This document shows, piece by piece, positions 36,933 through 45,948 of a stretch of 64,000 bases of DNA (its first letter is position 1; each line of letters begins with the position of its first letter). The notes under the pieces were generated by a model. It had not been told where the DNA came from, did no database searches, and saw only the letters and a list, made by a program, of their open reading frames with translations. The translations under genes and the position numbers were made by a program. Source of the DNA: CAWDMN01 sp963803155 (GTDB lineage Bacteria; Acidobacteriota; Terriglobia; Versatilivoradales; Versatilivoraceae); the NCBI GenBank assembly GCA_963803155.1, contig CAWDMN010000027.1:105607-169606 (forward strand). The letters run 5' to 3'.

Positions 36933-37494
36933 TTGATTCTCCTTTCCTTTGATACAGTGAATTCTGCCTTACCCCATTAACTCTTTCCGATGTTGCGAAA
37001 GGTTGCTGTATAAAGGCCTTGGCGCTTCTAATAAGAAAATTTTCGTGAGCCTAAGTTGCTTTCCTGGCCCGCGGAAGTAATCCTTTGCTTTCAAGAAGTC
37101 GGTGCCTACTTCACACAAGATGCGCCCCGCGGCTTGTGGATGCGCATCATTAAAAATGCGCTTTTGAAGGTGTCTGAATTGTGAGTGTTCAAGATTAGGC
37201 GCAGTATGCATTCCCTGTGTTCGTTTGGGAGGAGCCGCATTTGGCAGAAGAATTGAGAGAGCTGGAACTACGGAAGGGATCCGACATTTTTTCAGAGGTT
37301 GTTCTTGGGGCAATCATCGCGAAACTCATCTCCTTGTACCCTTCCTGACACACTCAGAATCGAATCCTGAATCCAGAACCTTTCGGATGCTGGTATTTGG
37401 CAAATTTTTCTTTTAAACTCATATTTGGGCAAGTACCCATCTCGAGCCCTAGGCATTAATGGAATACTCGCCCTAAAAACTACGGCCCTCCTTT
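36933..37494. other. 560-base region upstream of the TonB receptor
   Basis: Contains the ribosome site of the receptor gene (AAGGAG near 36940). A 114-codon minus-strand frame (36969-37313) has no recognisable motif or ribosome site; I judge it unlikely to be a gene. No clear promoter consensus or hairpin was seen. Confidence 0.4.
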
Positions 37495-37818
37495 TCAACA
37501 TTCCGACCAGAGAAACTCGTCGGTATTGTCCATTTTCTTCATGTGTCCTATCTTGATCTCTCCATTCGCCTGATACAAGATATCCACCATTATTTTCTGA
37601 AATCTTCTAATCTTTAAGTTAACGTGGGTGGACACCTTGTCAAATCCTCGCCTGTGCTGGATTAGCGCTAAATGATGAATCGGAATGAGCTGGGAGACTA
37701 GCGGGGCTGAAAATATTGCAGCAATACACACGTTGGACATTAGATTGCTATTTGAAGGCCTATTCTCGATCCATATTAGGAATCCTGACCTCATTTTTGA
37801 CAGCTCAGGAAGGTTCAC
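37495..37818 (-). CDS. Uncertain small protein after the HprK-like gene
   Basis: A 107-residue frame opening with GTG 12 bases after the stop of the HprK-like gene, with no ribosome site. Two weakly hydrophobic stretches and a basic middle (HVNLKIRRFQKI) are all that can be seen. It might be the remnant of a gene that was once co-transcribed with the kinase. It may equally be a chance frame. Confidence 0.25.
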   Translation of the reverse strand: MNLPELSKMRSGFLIWIENRPSNSNLMSNVCIAAIFSAPLVSQLIPIHHLALIQHRRGFDKVSTHVNLKIRRFQKIMVDILYQANGEIKIGHMKKMDNTDEFLWSEC

Positions 37819-37830
37819 TTGCCATTAACT

Positions 37831-38850
37831 TCATCCCATGTCCAAAAGACTGTTTTGTATAATTTCTACGGCGTCGGATGGAGGACCGCTGTAACTGAGG
37901 CGATGTGGCTTTAGTTGTACCAGCCTTCGCAGGATGGAATAATGACGCTCAAGCACAGACTCTTCAGTCAAGAAAATGTCTTGTTTCAGGAAGTGAAGAG
38001 CTTGCTGACAATCGATGGGTTCAAGCCCACTTCCCGCTGTTGTATTTCTGCTCAAAAACAGCAGGATTGAAGGATGGCACGAAACCAGTGGACTTGAAGG
38101 CAGTCGTTTTCGCAAATCGACTTCCAAGTACCATTGATGGTCGCTCCGCAGCCGTGGGACTTCATCCACCAGTTCGGGAAATATCTTGACGGCATCAGGA
38201 AGCAGCCGGACTTGCCAGGGACGGCCCCATCCAAGGAGCCGATCTGAGGCGGGATCGGTTTGAAGGTGAACCACATCATCGGATACGAGCTGGAATCCAG
38301 CCTTGGCACAAGAGTAAGCGAGCGTAGATTTTCCTGCTCCTGCTTCCCCCCAAATCAGAATCCCTTTTTTTTGATAAACGACGGCAGCGGCGTGGATGGG
38401 GGTGAACCGGCTATGGACAGCCATTACGTAGAAGAGGCATTCCAGAAATACATTTCTGAAAAAAGACCGGTCATTTAATATTTCATCGGCCACAAAACCA
38501 AAGGCCTTTCCCGAGTTCAAATCGGCAATCGCAAAACTGCCTTCTCCACAGGAGACATGAAAAAGATGTCCAAGGGCTCGAAAAGAAGCTGGTTGAAGTG
38601 CTTCCTGCCGCCGGTGTGTCGAATCAGAGCAAAGATCGATGGTGAAGTCCGCTGGGACGGAATCTTCCATCACTCCATAAGGTGCAAAACTCTCTTCGGC
38701 AGCTTCCAAGACTTTTTTGCTATTTGAGGAGATTTTTAGGACTGTGCCATTGGGATTGAATGTTTTTTGAAGATAGCGAACAGTACCCCAGCGGAGAGGG
38801 TCCGCAGGAGAAAAGGATATGTTTCTTTTTTCGAATGATCGTTGGTCCAT
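37831..38850 (-). CDS. HPr kinase/phosphorylase-like protein
   Basis: A 339-residue P-loop protein related to the HprK catalytic domain: Walker A GEAGAGKST (residues 168-176) followed by LVSDDVVHL (188-196), and PIHAAAVVYQKKGIL just before the P-loop. True HprK has a different N-terminal domain and the capping motif after the Walker B region; here residues 1-150 are unrelated. Stand-alone relatives occur in peptide-modification clusters (lasso peptides) and near nucleotidyltransferases, but no precursor, protease or cyclase is visible here. It is probably a small-molecule or protein kinase of unknown target. Confidence 0.72.
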   Translation of the reverse strand: MDQRSFEKRNISFSPADPLRWGTVRYLQKTFNPNGTVLKISSNSKKVLEAAEESFAPYGVMEDSVPADFTIDLCSDSTHRRQEALQPASFRALGHLFHVSCGEGSFAIADLNSGKAFGFVADEILNDRSFFRNVFLECLFYVMAVHSRFTPIHAAAVVYQKKGILIWGEAGAGKSTLAYSCAKAGFQLVSDDVVHLQTDPASDRLLGWGRPWQVRLLPDAVKIFPELVDEVPRLRSDHQWYLEVDLRKRLPSSPLVSCHPSILLFLSRNTTAGSGLEPIDCQQALHFLKQDIFLTEESVLERHYSILRRLVQLKPHRLSYSGPPSDAVEIIQNSLLDMG

Positions 38851-39151
38851 GTGAAGTCCGACCCTGATTCATGGAAATTGTATTTCATTTTATAACTCCC
38901 TGGAACAGCTGCCAACATTTTCCGGAGTCTGAATTTCTCATTTTCAATGCCCCCAACTCTATTTGTTAGCCTTGATTTGTTGGACCTTTTTTGCACGGTA
39001 CAATATTATACAGGTGGAATCTTTGAGATAAGCTGAATAATTTCGCCAGGCAAATCCGGTCTTAGCCAGGACGTAAACTATCGGGGCTGAAGACGTAGTT
39101 TGCGGTTCGCGACATTGATGGAAGATTCTCATTTTCATCTCAGTTCATGGG
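38851..39151. other. 300-base region between divergent genes
   Basis: Separates the HprK-like gene (-) from the truncated MFS gene (+) and presumably holds both promoters. I could not identify a convincing -35/-10 pair or a palindrome. Confidence 0.4.
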
Positions 39152-39700
39152 GTGGACCTGATGCAGCGATTAGTTTCCTTTTACCGGCAATTGACTTTCA
39201 ACTTTCGCATTTACTTTTTCGCGGGAATCTTCTGGTCCTTGGGATTGATGATTTATTTCCTGGTCTACAACCTTTATTTGCTGGATCTGGGATTCAATGA
39301 ATCATTCATCGGACAGGTCGCCGCAGCCATGTCTGTGGGGACCCTCAGCATCACCTTTCCTTCCGGATGGTTGTTGGATTATTTTGGAGTGACCCATTCC
39401 ATGCGGTCCGGGATGTTGATTACAGCATTGATTCTGGGGTTGCGTGCCGCGGTGAGTGCTCCATCGCTCTTAATCCTCATGGCTTTTTTGAGTGGGATTT
39501 CGATAGGCTGTTGGATCGTGGCATTGCCTCCGTTCCTTGTGGGCAACACGCTCATATCCACTCGCAGCTGGGTCTTTAGCCTGACTTATGGATCCTCGAT
39601 TGGCACGGGCATCATTGCCGGGCTTGTCATCGGAGCAGGGTCTCGTATCCTGACGAGTCAGATGGGGACTTCTCAACTCGTCGTGATTCATATCAAACAG
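39152..39700 (+). pseudogene. MFS transporter gene truncated by an IS element
   Basis: The first 183 codons of an MFS transporter, about five to six membrane helices. They include the loop 2-3 signature GWLLDYFGVTHSMRSG (residues ~71-86). The frame then runs into the left end of an IS4-type element and stops at 39751 with 17 codons of IS sequence. The missing C-terminal half is not found on the other side of the element. So either a deletion followed insertion or the original gene was already broken. The start is GTG (39152) or ATG (39161). Confidence 0.8.
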
Positions 39701-39749
39701 ACACTCTTGTCCAAAATAAATTCTTTAACCGAAGGGATAAATAAAGGTT

Positions 39750-39823
39750 GAAGTCCTCTGGTGGGGTATTGCATCTTTATGTTGCGCCACGAAGAGCAAT
39801 AACCCAACACCCAGGAGGACTTC
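39750..39823 (+). promoter_or_regulatory. Leader hairpin masking the transposase ribosome site
   Basis: GAAGTCCTCTGG...GTATTGC (39750-39772) can pair with GCAAT...CCAGGAGGACTTC (39796-39823). The right arm contains AGGAGGA (39813-39819), the ribosome site 10 bases before the transposase ATG. A transcript entering from the MFS gene would fold and hide it. Confidence 0.6.
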
Positions 39824-39829
39824 GAGACC

Positions 39830-41044
39830 ATGATAAAGGCGGCCAGCTTGTTTAGTCAACTTTTGCATGAATTTCCACGATTGGATTTTCAGTATCTAAT
39901 CAAGAAACATGACGCTGAGAAAGGCGCCAAGGGTTTCAGTTGCTGGATGCAGTTTGTCGCCATGCTCTTTTGCCATCTGGGCCGTGCCGATTCCCTGCGG
40001 GAGATCTGCAATGGCTTATCCTGCTGCACTGGGAAGCTAAATCACCTGGGGATTGAAGGCGCCCCCAAGCGATCCACTTTGTCTTATGCGAATCAACACC
40101 GTCCCGCAGAGCTTTTCCAAGACCAGTTCTGGTATTTGCTGGACCGATTCCGCCAACAAGGTATTCTGGGAATGCGTAAAAAAGTCTTTCGTTTCAAAAA
40201 CAAGTTGTTGAGCCTGGATTCGACGACTATTTCACTTTGTCTCTCGCTGTTTCCCTGGGCCAGTTTCCGTCGCGCCAAGGGCGGAGTGAAAGTACACGTG
40301 CTGATCGATCATGACGACTATTTGCCTTCTTACGTGCTTATTTCAGAAGCCCGCAAACATGACAAGTTCGTGCTCCGACGAGAAGATTTCCACCTCAACC
40401 GCGATTCCATTATCGTTTTTGACCGGGCCTATAACGACTACCGACAGTTCGGTGAGTGGACCGAAGCGGGAATCTTCTTTGTCACCCGGCAGAAAGAGAA
40501 CGCCTGTTACCAGGTGGTCGAAGAACGCTTGCTTCCCACTCATCCCCGGATACTGTCGGACCAAATCATCCAATTATCCGGGCTCGGGTCTGATGAAAAG
40601 TGTCCTTCCCTCTTGCGTCGGGTGGTGGTCTGGGACGAGGAGAATCAACGGGAAATCGTGCTGCTCACCAATCACCTGCACTTTGCCGCTTCCACGATTG
40701 CCGCCATTTACAAAGATCGATGGGAAATCGAAATCTTCTTCAAAACCCTGAAACAAAATCTAAAGATCAAAAGCTTTGTGGGAACCAGTGAAAATGCTTT
40801 GCGGGTTCAGATCTGGACGGCCCTAATCGCTTTACTCTTACTGCGCTGGCTCCAACATCTCTCGCATCGGTCCTGGTCCTTTTCCAATTTGGCCTCCATG
40901 CTGCGGCTCAATCTTTTCACTTATCGAAACCTGAAAGAATGGTTGCTCCAACCCTTTGGAACTCCTCCGGAAGCAAGCCCCCAGCCGGAAATTGTTCAAC
41001 TGGCATTGGACCTGCAAATTATAGGACAGCCGCAACTGGTCTAA
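39830..41044 (+). CDS. IS4-family transposase (DUF4372 + DDE)
   Basis: A 404-residue, apparently intact DDE transposase. An N-terminal DUF4372-type domain (residues ~5-75; SCWMQFVAMLFCHLGRADSL) precedes the RNase H-like core. The core has catalytic Asp130 (LLSLDSTTISLCLSLFPWA), Asp198 (VFDRAYNDYRQF) and Glu301 within the IS4 YREK signature (Tyr294, Arg297, Glu301, Lys308 in YKDRWEIEIFFKTLK). AGGAGGA lies 10 bases before the ATG. No frameshift or stop interrupts it, so the element may be active. Confidence 0.93.
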   Translation: MIKAASLFSQLLHEFPRLDFQYLIKKHDAEKGAKGFSCWMQFVAMLFCHLGRADSLREICNGLSCCTGKLNHLGIEGAPKRSTLSYANQHRPAELFQDQFWYLLDRFRQQGILGMRKKVFRFKNKLLSLDSTTISLCLSLFPWASFRRAKGGVKVHVLIDHDDYLPSYVLISEARKHDKFVLRREDFHLNRDSIIVFDRAYNDYRQFGEWTEAGIFFVTRQKENACYQVVEERLLPTHPRILSDQIIQLSGLGSDEKCPSLLRRVVVWDEENQREIVLLTNHLHFAASTIAAIYKDRWEIEIFFKTLKQNLKIKSFVGTSENALRVQIWTALIALLLLRWLQHLSHRSWSFSNLASMLRLNLFTYRNLKEWLLQPFGTPPEASPQPEIVQLALDLQIIGQPQLV

Positions 41045-41228
41045 CCTTTATCCAAGAGAAGGAATAGCTATATATGTTCGACTTATAGGCAATTTATCAA
41101 AATGGTCTTGGACAGCACTTTTGCTATAAGGGGGGGCCTGTTTTTTAAGTCGGCATCCCCGTGTTGATTTCTCATGACTTATTCTGTCCAAAACTTCATT
41201 TTCCGGTTATTTTGGACAGCAGTGTTTC

Positions 41229-41308
41229 GCCTATTATCCAGGGATGACGGCCTAACGGCCCTTCCCTCGAAAATCTTTGGCACCTTCGGGTTCAGCCCCC
41301 CCCTGAAT
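41229..41308 (+). repeat. Palindromic repeat, half-copy of the 61.6-kb element
   Basis: GCCTATTATCCAGGGATGAC followed by GGCC(TAAC)GGCC, TTCCCT and CTTCGGGTTCAGCCCCCC. It matches the right half of the element at 61690-61775 with scattered substitutions. It begins four bases past the IS right end. Confidence 0.7.
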
Positions 41309-41353
41309 GCTCACCAAATTGTTGCGCCTTGCATTCCTGTCGCACCTCCCGAA

Positions 41354-42496
41354 CTAACGACTAGCCAATTCGCTTCGAATCGATCCGCATTTTTTCGTAA
41401 GCCCCACCAATAGTCGGTCAAAAGATTCGCGAAATGACGTAACACCCTCCACCTGTAACTTTTCGCCGATTTCATCCAATCCAATTCCGAGCCTCGAGAG
41501 TTTTTCCAAAGAATACTGAGCCTCTTTCCATCCCTGCTGAAGTGAGGCTCGGGGGCGGCCGTGATCACGAAAAGCATTCATGGTTGCCGGGGGCAGAGTG
41601 TTGACGGTATTGGGTCCAATCAGTTCTTCGACGTAAAGCAAATCAGAGTATTCAGGATTCTTGGCGCCCGTGCTAGCCCAAAGAAGCCTCTGCGCACGTC
41701 CTCCGCGCTTTTTGAAATCCGCAAAGTGTTCGCCTTCGAATATTTCCAAAAATCGCTGGTAGACTATTTTGGCATTGGCCACTGCAATTTTCCCCCGAAG
41801 AGCCAGGGAATCTGCCGTCTTGATGGCTTCCAGCGCACAATCTACTGCCGTGTCCACGCGGCTCACGAAAAAAGAGGCAACGGAGGCGATGTATTGCGGC
41901 TTCAGACAGGATTCCAATCCGCGCAGATAGGCCTGGGCTACTGCCTCATAATGGGCCAGAGAAAACATCAATGTAACATTGACGTTGATTCCCATACCGA
42001 TTAACTTTTCAAGTGCGGGAATCCCCGCGGTTGTCGCTGGCACTTTGATCATGAGATTTGGACGGTCTACCATTTTCCACAACCGTCCAGCCTCTGCGAT
42101 AGTTCCTGCGGTATTGGAGGCCAAATGCGGCGACACTTCCAGGCTTACATAGCCATCCACTCTATCCGTCGCTTCATAGACGGACTGCAAGAAGTCACAC
42201 GCCATCCGCACATCCTCAATTGCCAGTGTCTCATAAATCTTCTTTGCCTCAGCCTCGGGGTCATCCGCAAGCAAGGCCCGAAGGGCGTCATCATAGTCAC
42301 TGCTTTCATCAATGGCTTTTTCAAAAATGGTGGGATTGCTCGTGATACCCCGCAAGCCATCTTCTTCAATCATCTTTTTCAGCTCACCATGAAGGAGCAT
42401 GTCCCTTCGAATGTAATCCAGCCAAATCGATTGGCCTTGTTTTGATAATTCCTTCAATAGGTTCTGCCCTTCACTCAACATAGGTTTTACCGCCAT
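41354..42496 (-). CDS. tal: Transaldolase
   Basis: Transfers a dihydroxyacetone unit between sugar phosphates in the non-oxidative pentose phosphate pathway. The 380-residue length and the motif GITSNPTIFEKAI (residues 50-62) are those of the long bacterial type. The Schiff-base Lys is Lys151 in NLMIKVPATTAGIPALE. It precedes no G6P isomerase fusion, as is sometimes seen. The rpiB gene lies 84 bases upstream on the same strand, so the two pentose phosphate genes probably form an operon. Confidence 0.95.
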   Translation of the reverse strand: MAVKPMLSEGQNLLKELSKQGQSIWLDYIRRDMLLHGELKKMIEEDGLRGITSNPTIFEKAIDESSDYDDALRALLADDPEAEAKKIYETLAIEDVRMACDFLQSVYEATDRVDGYVSLEVSPHLASNTAGTIAEAGRLWKMVDRPNLMIKVPATTAGIPALEKLIGMGINVNVTLMFSLAHYEAVAQAYLRGLESCLKPQYIASVASFFVSRVDTAVDCALEAIKTADSLALRGKIAVANAKIVYQRFLEIFEGEHFADFKKRGGRAQRLLWASTGAKNPEYSDLLYVEELIGPNTVNTLPPATMNAFRDHGRPRASLQQGWKEAQYSLEKLSRLGIGLDEIGEKLQVEGVTSFRESFDRLLVGLTKKCGSIRSELASR

Positions 42497-42580
42497 TTAT
42501 TTGCCTTTCATTCCACTGAATCTTTCATTTTTATTTTCAGTCCACCGGTGATCGTCCATCTCACCTGCCTACCTGACCAT

Positions 42581-43045
42581 TCAGGCCTCACATGATCCAT
42601 AACAGCGGGCTTCTATGACCTTTATTTTTTCCAATCGGCGCTGATGGCGCTCCTCGCCCGAGAATCTGGCCCTCATGAAAATGCGAACCAAATCGAGGGC
42701 GAGTTCGGTTCCAATCACTCTAGCCCCCAGCACTAGTACATTCATGCAATCGTGCTCTACTCCCTGGCGGGCGGAATAAGGATCGTGACAGAGCCCTGCA
42801 ATAATTCCTGGGATCTTGTTCGCAGCGACGGATGCCCCCACTCCACTGCCGCATAGAAGAATGCCTCGTTCCGCCTGTCCACTCTTAATACAGGACGCCA
42901 CAGCCTCGGCATAATCGGGATAATCCACCGGCGCGGTGCTATTTGTCCCGACATCCAAAACTTCGTGCCCCAGTGCACGCAGGAAAACCGCCACAGCTTC
43001 TTTTAGCGCAAATCCTGCGTGATCCGATCCCACTACTACTTTCAT
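42581..43045 (-). CDS. rpiB: Ribose-5-phosphate isomerase B
   Basis: Interconverts ribose 5-phosphate and ribulose 5-phosphate. The 154-residue protein has the family N-terminus MKVVVGSDHAGFALKEAV, the active-site Cys65 in LLCGSGVGASVAANKIPGI, and the conserved DVGT and DYPDYA motifs. The frame extends to 43072, but GGGGGA on the transcribed strand directly precedes the ATG at 43045, and the family begins there. It is first in a probable rpiB-tal operon. Confidence 0.94.
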   Translation of the reverse strand: MKVVVGSDHAGFALKEAVAVFLRALGHEVLDVGTNSTAPVDYPDYAEAVASCIKSGQAERGILLCGSGVGASVAANKIPGIIAGLCHDPYSARQGVEHDCMNVLVLGARVIGTELALDLVRIFMRARFSGEERHQRRLEKIKVIEARCYGSCEA

Positions 43046-43793
43046 ATTTCCCCCACAAACCGACCTGAACACCGCTGTTGTTTCTCATTGTCCCTGATTT
43101 GGATGGGGGCAATATATTAAACCCGAACACCCTTGATTCATCATCGGTGCTCCCACTATATGATTATATGGCAGTCTCGCACCTTGTCATCCTAGGACTA
43201 AAAGTTCGATTATCCCTTCGCCCACAACCCTATATTCGGCAATAAAAATGGAAGACAAATCTCCAGGGCATGGTGTTTCCGGATGTGTGGGCCCTCTTGC
43301 CAAATGTCGGTCCCAGCATTGGCCAGCAAGGATGCCGCATCCCCTGCTCATCGGTTCAAAGCTCTGACGCCAGGTATTCCTTTAAAGCAATCGCATTATT
43401 GTGTTTCAAATCGCGAGCACCGAAGATGTGTGTGACCGTATTCTTTCTTGCCATTTGCGGATCGTCTCCACGGATCTTCCCTTGGTTTTGAGCTCTACAA
43501 AATGGCGAGTCCGATTGCGGTAGATCCTTGGCCAGAGCTCGAAGTGAAGTCAAAATTGCAGACGTAGATGAGATTTCTCCCCGAAAACTAGGAATGGTTT
43601 CGGGATACTTCGTTTTTGAATTATTCTATTAAGAGATTAACAGAACCCAGGGACCCGGCACTTGTGTAGGTTCCCTATTTCATCTTAGAAAAGCAATTCC
43701 GCGGATTTCATATTAAATCAGATTACTGCGGCGAGCAGGTTCAGCTGGTAGGATTTGCCTTCAATGCAGTATGGATTGTTTTGCCTGGCACGT
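43046..43793. other. 750-base intergenic region
   Basis: No convincing gene. Minus-strand open frames at 43356-43553 and 43718-44011 have no motif or ribosome site. The former contains a short protein-like stretch (NTVTHIFGARDLKHNNAIAL) that could be a relic, but I cannot assign it. Confidence 0.4.
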
Positions 43794-43821
43794 TTGACAA
43801 CATTGGACAGCAACGTAACAT
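43794..43821 (+). promoter_or_regulatory. Possible promoter of the VWA-protein gene
   Basis: TTGACA at 43794-43799, a 16-base spacer, and TAACAT at 43816-43821, about 128 bases before the start codon. Confidence 0.4.
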
Positions 43822-43948
43822 ACAAATAGGAGATAAATTTCTTTTCAGTATTCGGGCAAGCAGATGATATTTCCTCCCCTTCATCCCAGCAGAGGAGCAG
43901 AGGAACCCGCGTCAAAGCTGGGGGTGCGGAGATTTTGCAGGAGCGGAT

Positions 43949-44935
43949 ATGAGGATAACAAGAAAAAAACAAAATCACTATATTGGCATCGTTGCCTTTA
44001 TGGGGGCCCAATATGCATTGGGCCTCTTCCTGTGGGCCGGATCCTGCTTCTCGGAAGACTTCTCTCAGGATCCTTCTCCCTCAAGCGCCACTAAGGCTTC
44101 CCCTCTCAAGGTGGATGTTAACCTTGTACTCATCAATGGCACGGTAATGGATTCCCAAAGCCGGATTGTGACCGGCTTGGAAAAAGATCATTTCCAAATC
44201 TTTGAGGATAAAGTCGAACAAAAGATCACCACCTTCAGCAATGAAGATGCTCCTGCATCGATTGCGATATTATTCGATATCAGTGGGAGCATGAAAGACA
44301 AGTTGCCCCAATCTCGGGATGCGCTCACGGCATTTCTGCAAACCAGCAATCCTAGCGACGAGTTCATGCTGATCACGTTTCATGATGTCCCCAAAGTCGA
44401 AGTGGGTTTCACTTCAAATATTGCAGATATTCAGAATAAGATGGCCTATACCGTTGGCAAAGGATGCACTACTCTCTACGATGCCATTTATCTTGGTCTG
44501 GAACGGTTAAAGCATGCACACAATTCAAGGAAGGCCATCATGCTGATAACTGACGGAGATGACACGTGCAGCCGATATTTGCTTTCAAATATCCGCCGGG
44601 AAGTGAAGGAGTCCGATGTCGTCATTTATGCGATTGGAATCGTTGACGGATTTTCTTCATCCATCCAAATGGGAAGGACTGGACGCGAGGTCCTTCAAGA
44701 TCTGGCAGACTACACTGGAGGAGAAGCTTTTTTCCCCACCTCTCCTTTCGAATTGGAGGAAATCTGTACGAAAATCGCCATTGCTTTGAAAAATGAATAT
44801 GTGTTGGGATATTCCTCCGCCAACAAAGCGATGGATGGACATTGGCACAAAGTCAGAGTCAAATTGCATCCCCCCAAAGGTTTGCCTCTTCTTTCCATTC
44901 ACTTTAAAACCGGCTATTTTGGACAGCATGAATAG
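43949..44935 (+). CDS. Exported VWFA-related protein, acidobacterial type
   Basis: A 328-residue protein with a signal peptide (residues ~11-35) and a von Willebrand A domain at about 103-290. The metal-ion-dependent adhesion site is DISGS (110-114), followed by the Thr and Asp sites in the later strands (LITDGDDTC near 200). Before the VWA domain a short beta region (VDVNLVLINGTVMDSQSRIV ... FQIFEDKVEQKI) matches the arrangement of the VWFA-related acidobacterial family. It probably mediates Ca/Mg-dependent binding on the cell surface or in the periplasm. CAGGAGC lies just before the ATG. Confidence 0.87.
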   Translation: MRITRKKQNHYIGIVAFMGAQYALGLFLWAGSCFSEDFSQDPSPSSATKASPLKVDVNLVLINGTVMDSQSRIVTGLEKDHFQIFEDKVEQKITTFSNEDAPASIAILFDISGSMKDKLPQSRDALTAFLQTSNPSDEFMLITFHDVPKVEVGFTSNIADIQNKMAYTVGKGCTTLYDAIYLGLERLKHAHNSRKAIMLITDGDDTCSRYLLSNIRREVKESDVVIYAIGIVDGFSSSIQMGRTGREVLQDLADYTGGEAFFPTSPFELEEICTKIAIALKNEYVLGYSSANKAMDGHWHKVRVKLHPPKGLPLLSIHFKTGYFGQHE

Positions 44936-45009
44936 AAACACGCCATAAATGCGCAAGGCCACCATGCGATCAGCGCCGCGCGATTTGCCCGCTCGGATTC
45001 CTAATCGTG

Positions 45010-45093
45010 TTCGTGCTCGTAATCCGGCAGCGGGCTTCTCATGGTTCAATCTAAGGTGAAGCTGGAAGGTTCGATTGCGATTACGAGCACGAA
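45010..45093. repeat. 15-bp inverted repeat after the VWA gene
   Basis: TTCGTGCTCGTAATC (45010-45024) and its exact complement (45079-45093) enclose 54 bases, followed by TTGTTTTT. It could terminate the VWA transcript, or be one of the dispersed ATTACGAGCACGA-type palindromes seen in many bacterial genomes. Confidence 0.6.
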
Positions 45094-45182
45094 TTGTTTT
45101 TGCACCGCCTCAGAGATCAATCGCCAAGGCTTTGTGGCAATTTGAGGATCCTACGATTGGCAGTTAGTTGTGCCACCTCCAG

Positions 45183-45539
45183 CTATTCCATGAAAAACCA
45201 TGCTAATTGAAATTTTCCCGCGACAACATTGAGAATCGCGTCAATAATATCGAACCCGGCGTGACGGAGTTCGCCTTCCCCTTTGTCTTGAGACCATCGC
45301 ACTCTGGCCACAAAATGAGCCCCCTTAGGAGTGACCAATTGGATCTTTTCTCCTTTGGCTAGATCCTTTTTGATGGCGATGCAGCCACCCTCGGAGGAGA
45401 CATTGCATACCTGTGCGACTGCAACAAATGATTTTCCCCGTTCGTCACGACCCGAAATCTCAAGGGGAAAATGCAGAGCAAGCCGATATTGGGTTCTCCG
45501 ATATGTGCCTGCTCCAGAAATATTGATAGCAGAGTTCAT
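45183..45539 (-). CDS. PilZ domain protein
   Basis: A 118-residue single-domain protein with the two c-di-GMP-binding motifs: RRTQYR (residues 14-19) and the later NVSSEGGCI (47-55), standing for D/NxSxxG. It should bind cyclic di-GMP and regulate motility, polysaccharide or envelope functions by protein contact. There is no cyclase or phosphodiesterase gene in the window. Confidence 0.82.
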   Translation of the reverse strand: MNSAINISGAGTYRRTQYRLALHFPLEISGRDERGKSFVAVAQVCNVSSEGGCIAIKKDLAKGEKIQLVTPKGAHFVARVRWSQDKGEGELRHAGFDIIDAILNVVAGKFQLAWFFME

Positions 45540-45948
45540 AATATTTCTCTCAATCAGAACGTTTCTTTAACATAGTTTAACGCACGGATTCCCATTGGCA
45601 AATTTGGAAAAAGAGCAGGCTCCGGCCCTGGCAATCTCGCCGTTTTCTCACCTTCCACAAAAATATCGCACCATCATAATTTCTTGACACCCCGTCTAAT
45701 TCTTCAACGGATTCGTGGGAATTTTAGGCTAATAAGAGCCTCCCCTATTAAAGGTTTTAGGAATCCGTGCCAAAGAGAGTTACGAGTCTTTGCGACTCTT
45801 CCACCAACTCTCTTTGAGTTGAATTTTCTTCCATCTGCGTAATAATCAAATGAAGTTAAACTCTCGGATGCGCAGGAAGTAAAAATCCTCCTGGATTGGA
45901 TCAAAATTTTAAGGTCTGGCTTCTGGGCTGGACGGAAAGGCAAAAAAA
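45540..45948. other. 409-base intergenic region
   Basis: Between divergent PilZ and carbonic anhydrase genes. I see no gene or structured RNA. It must hold both promoters, but no consensus pair is convincing. Confidence 0.4.

Larger units (their letters stand above)
39701..41225 (+). mobile_element. IS4-family insertion sequence
   Basis: Imperfect terminal inverted repeats bound one transposase gene. The left end reads ACACTCTTGTCCAAAATAAA (39701-39720). The complement of the right end reads ACACTGCTGTCCAAAATAAC (41206-41225), matching at 17 of 20 positions. The unit is about 1.5 kb. No target duplication is evident: the bases outside the two ends differ. Extra copies of the TGTCCAA core lie inside the right end near 41112 and 41184. 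The left end disrupts an MFS gene; the right end abuts a dispersed palindromic repeat. Confidence 0.8.
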
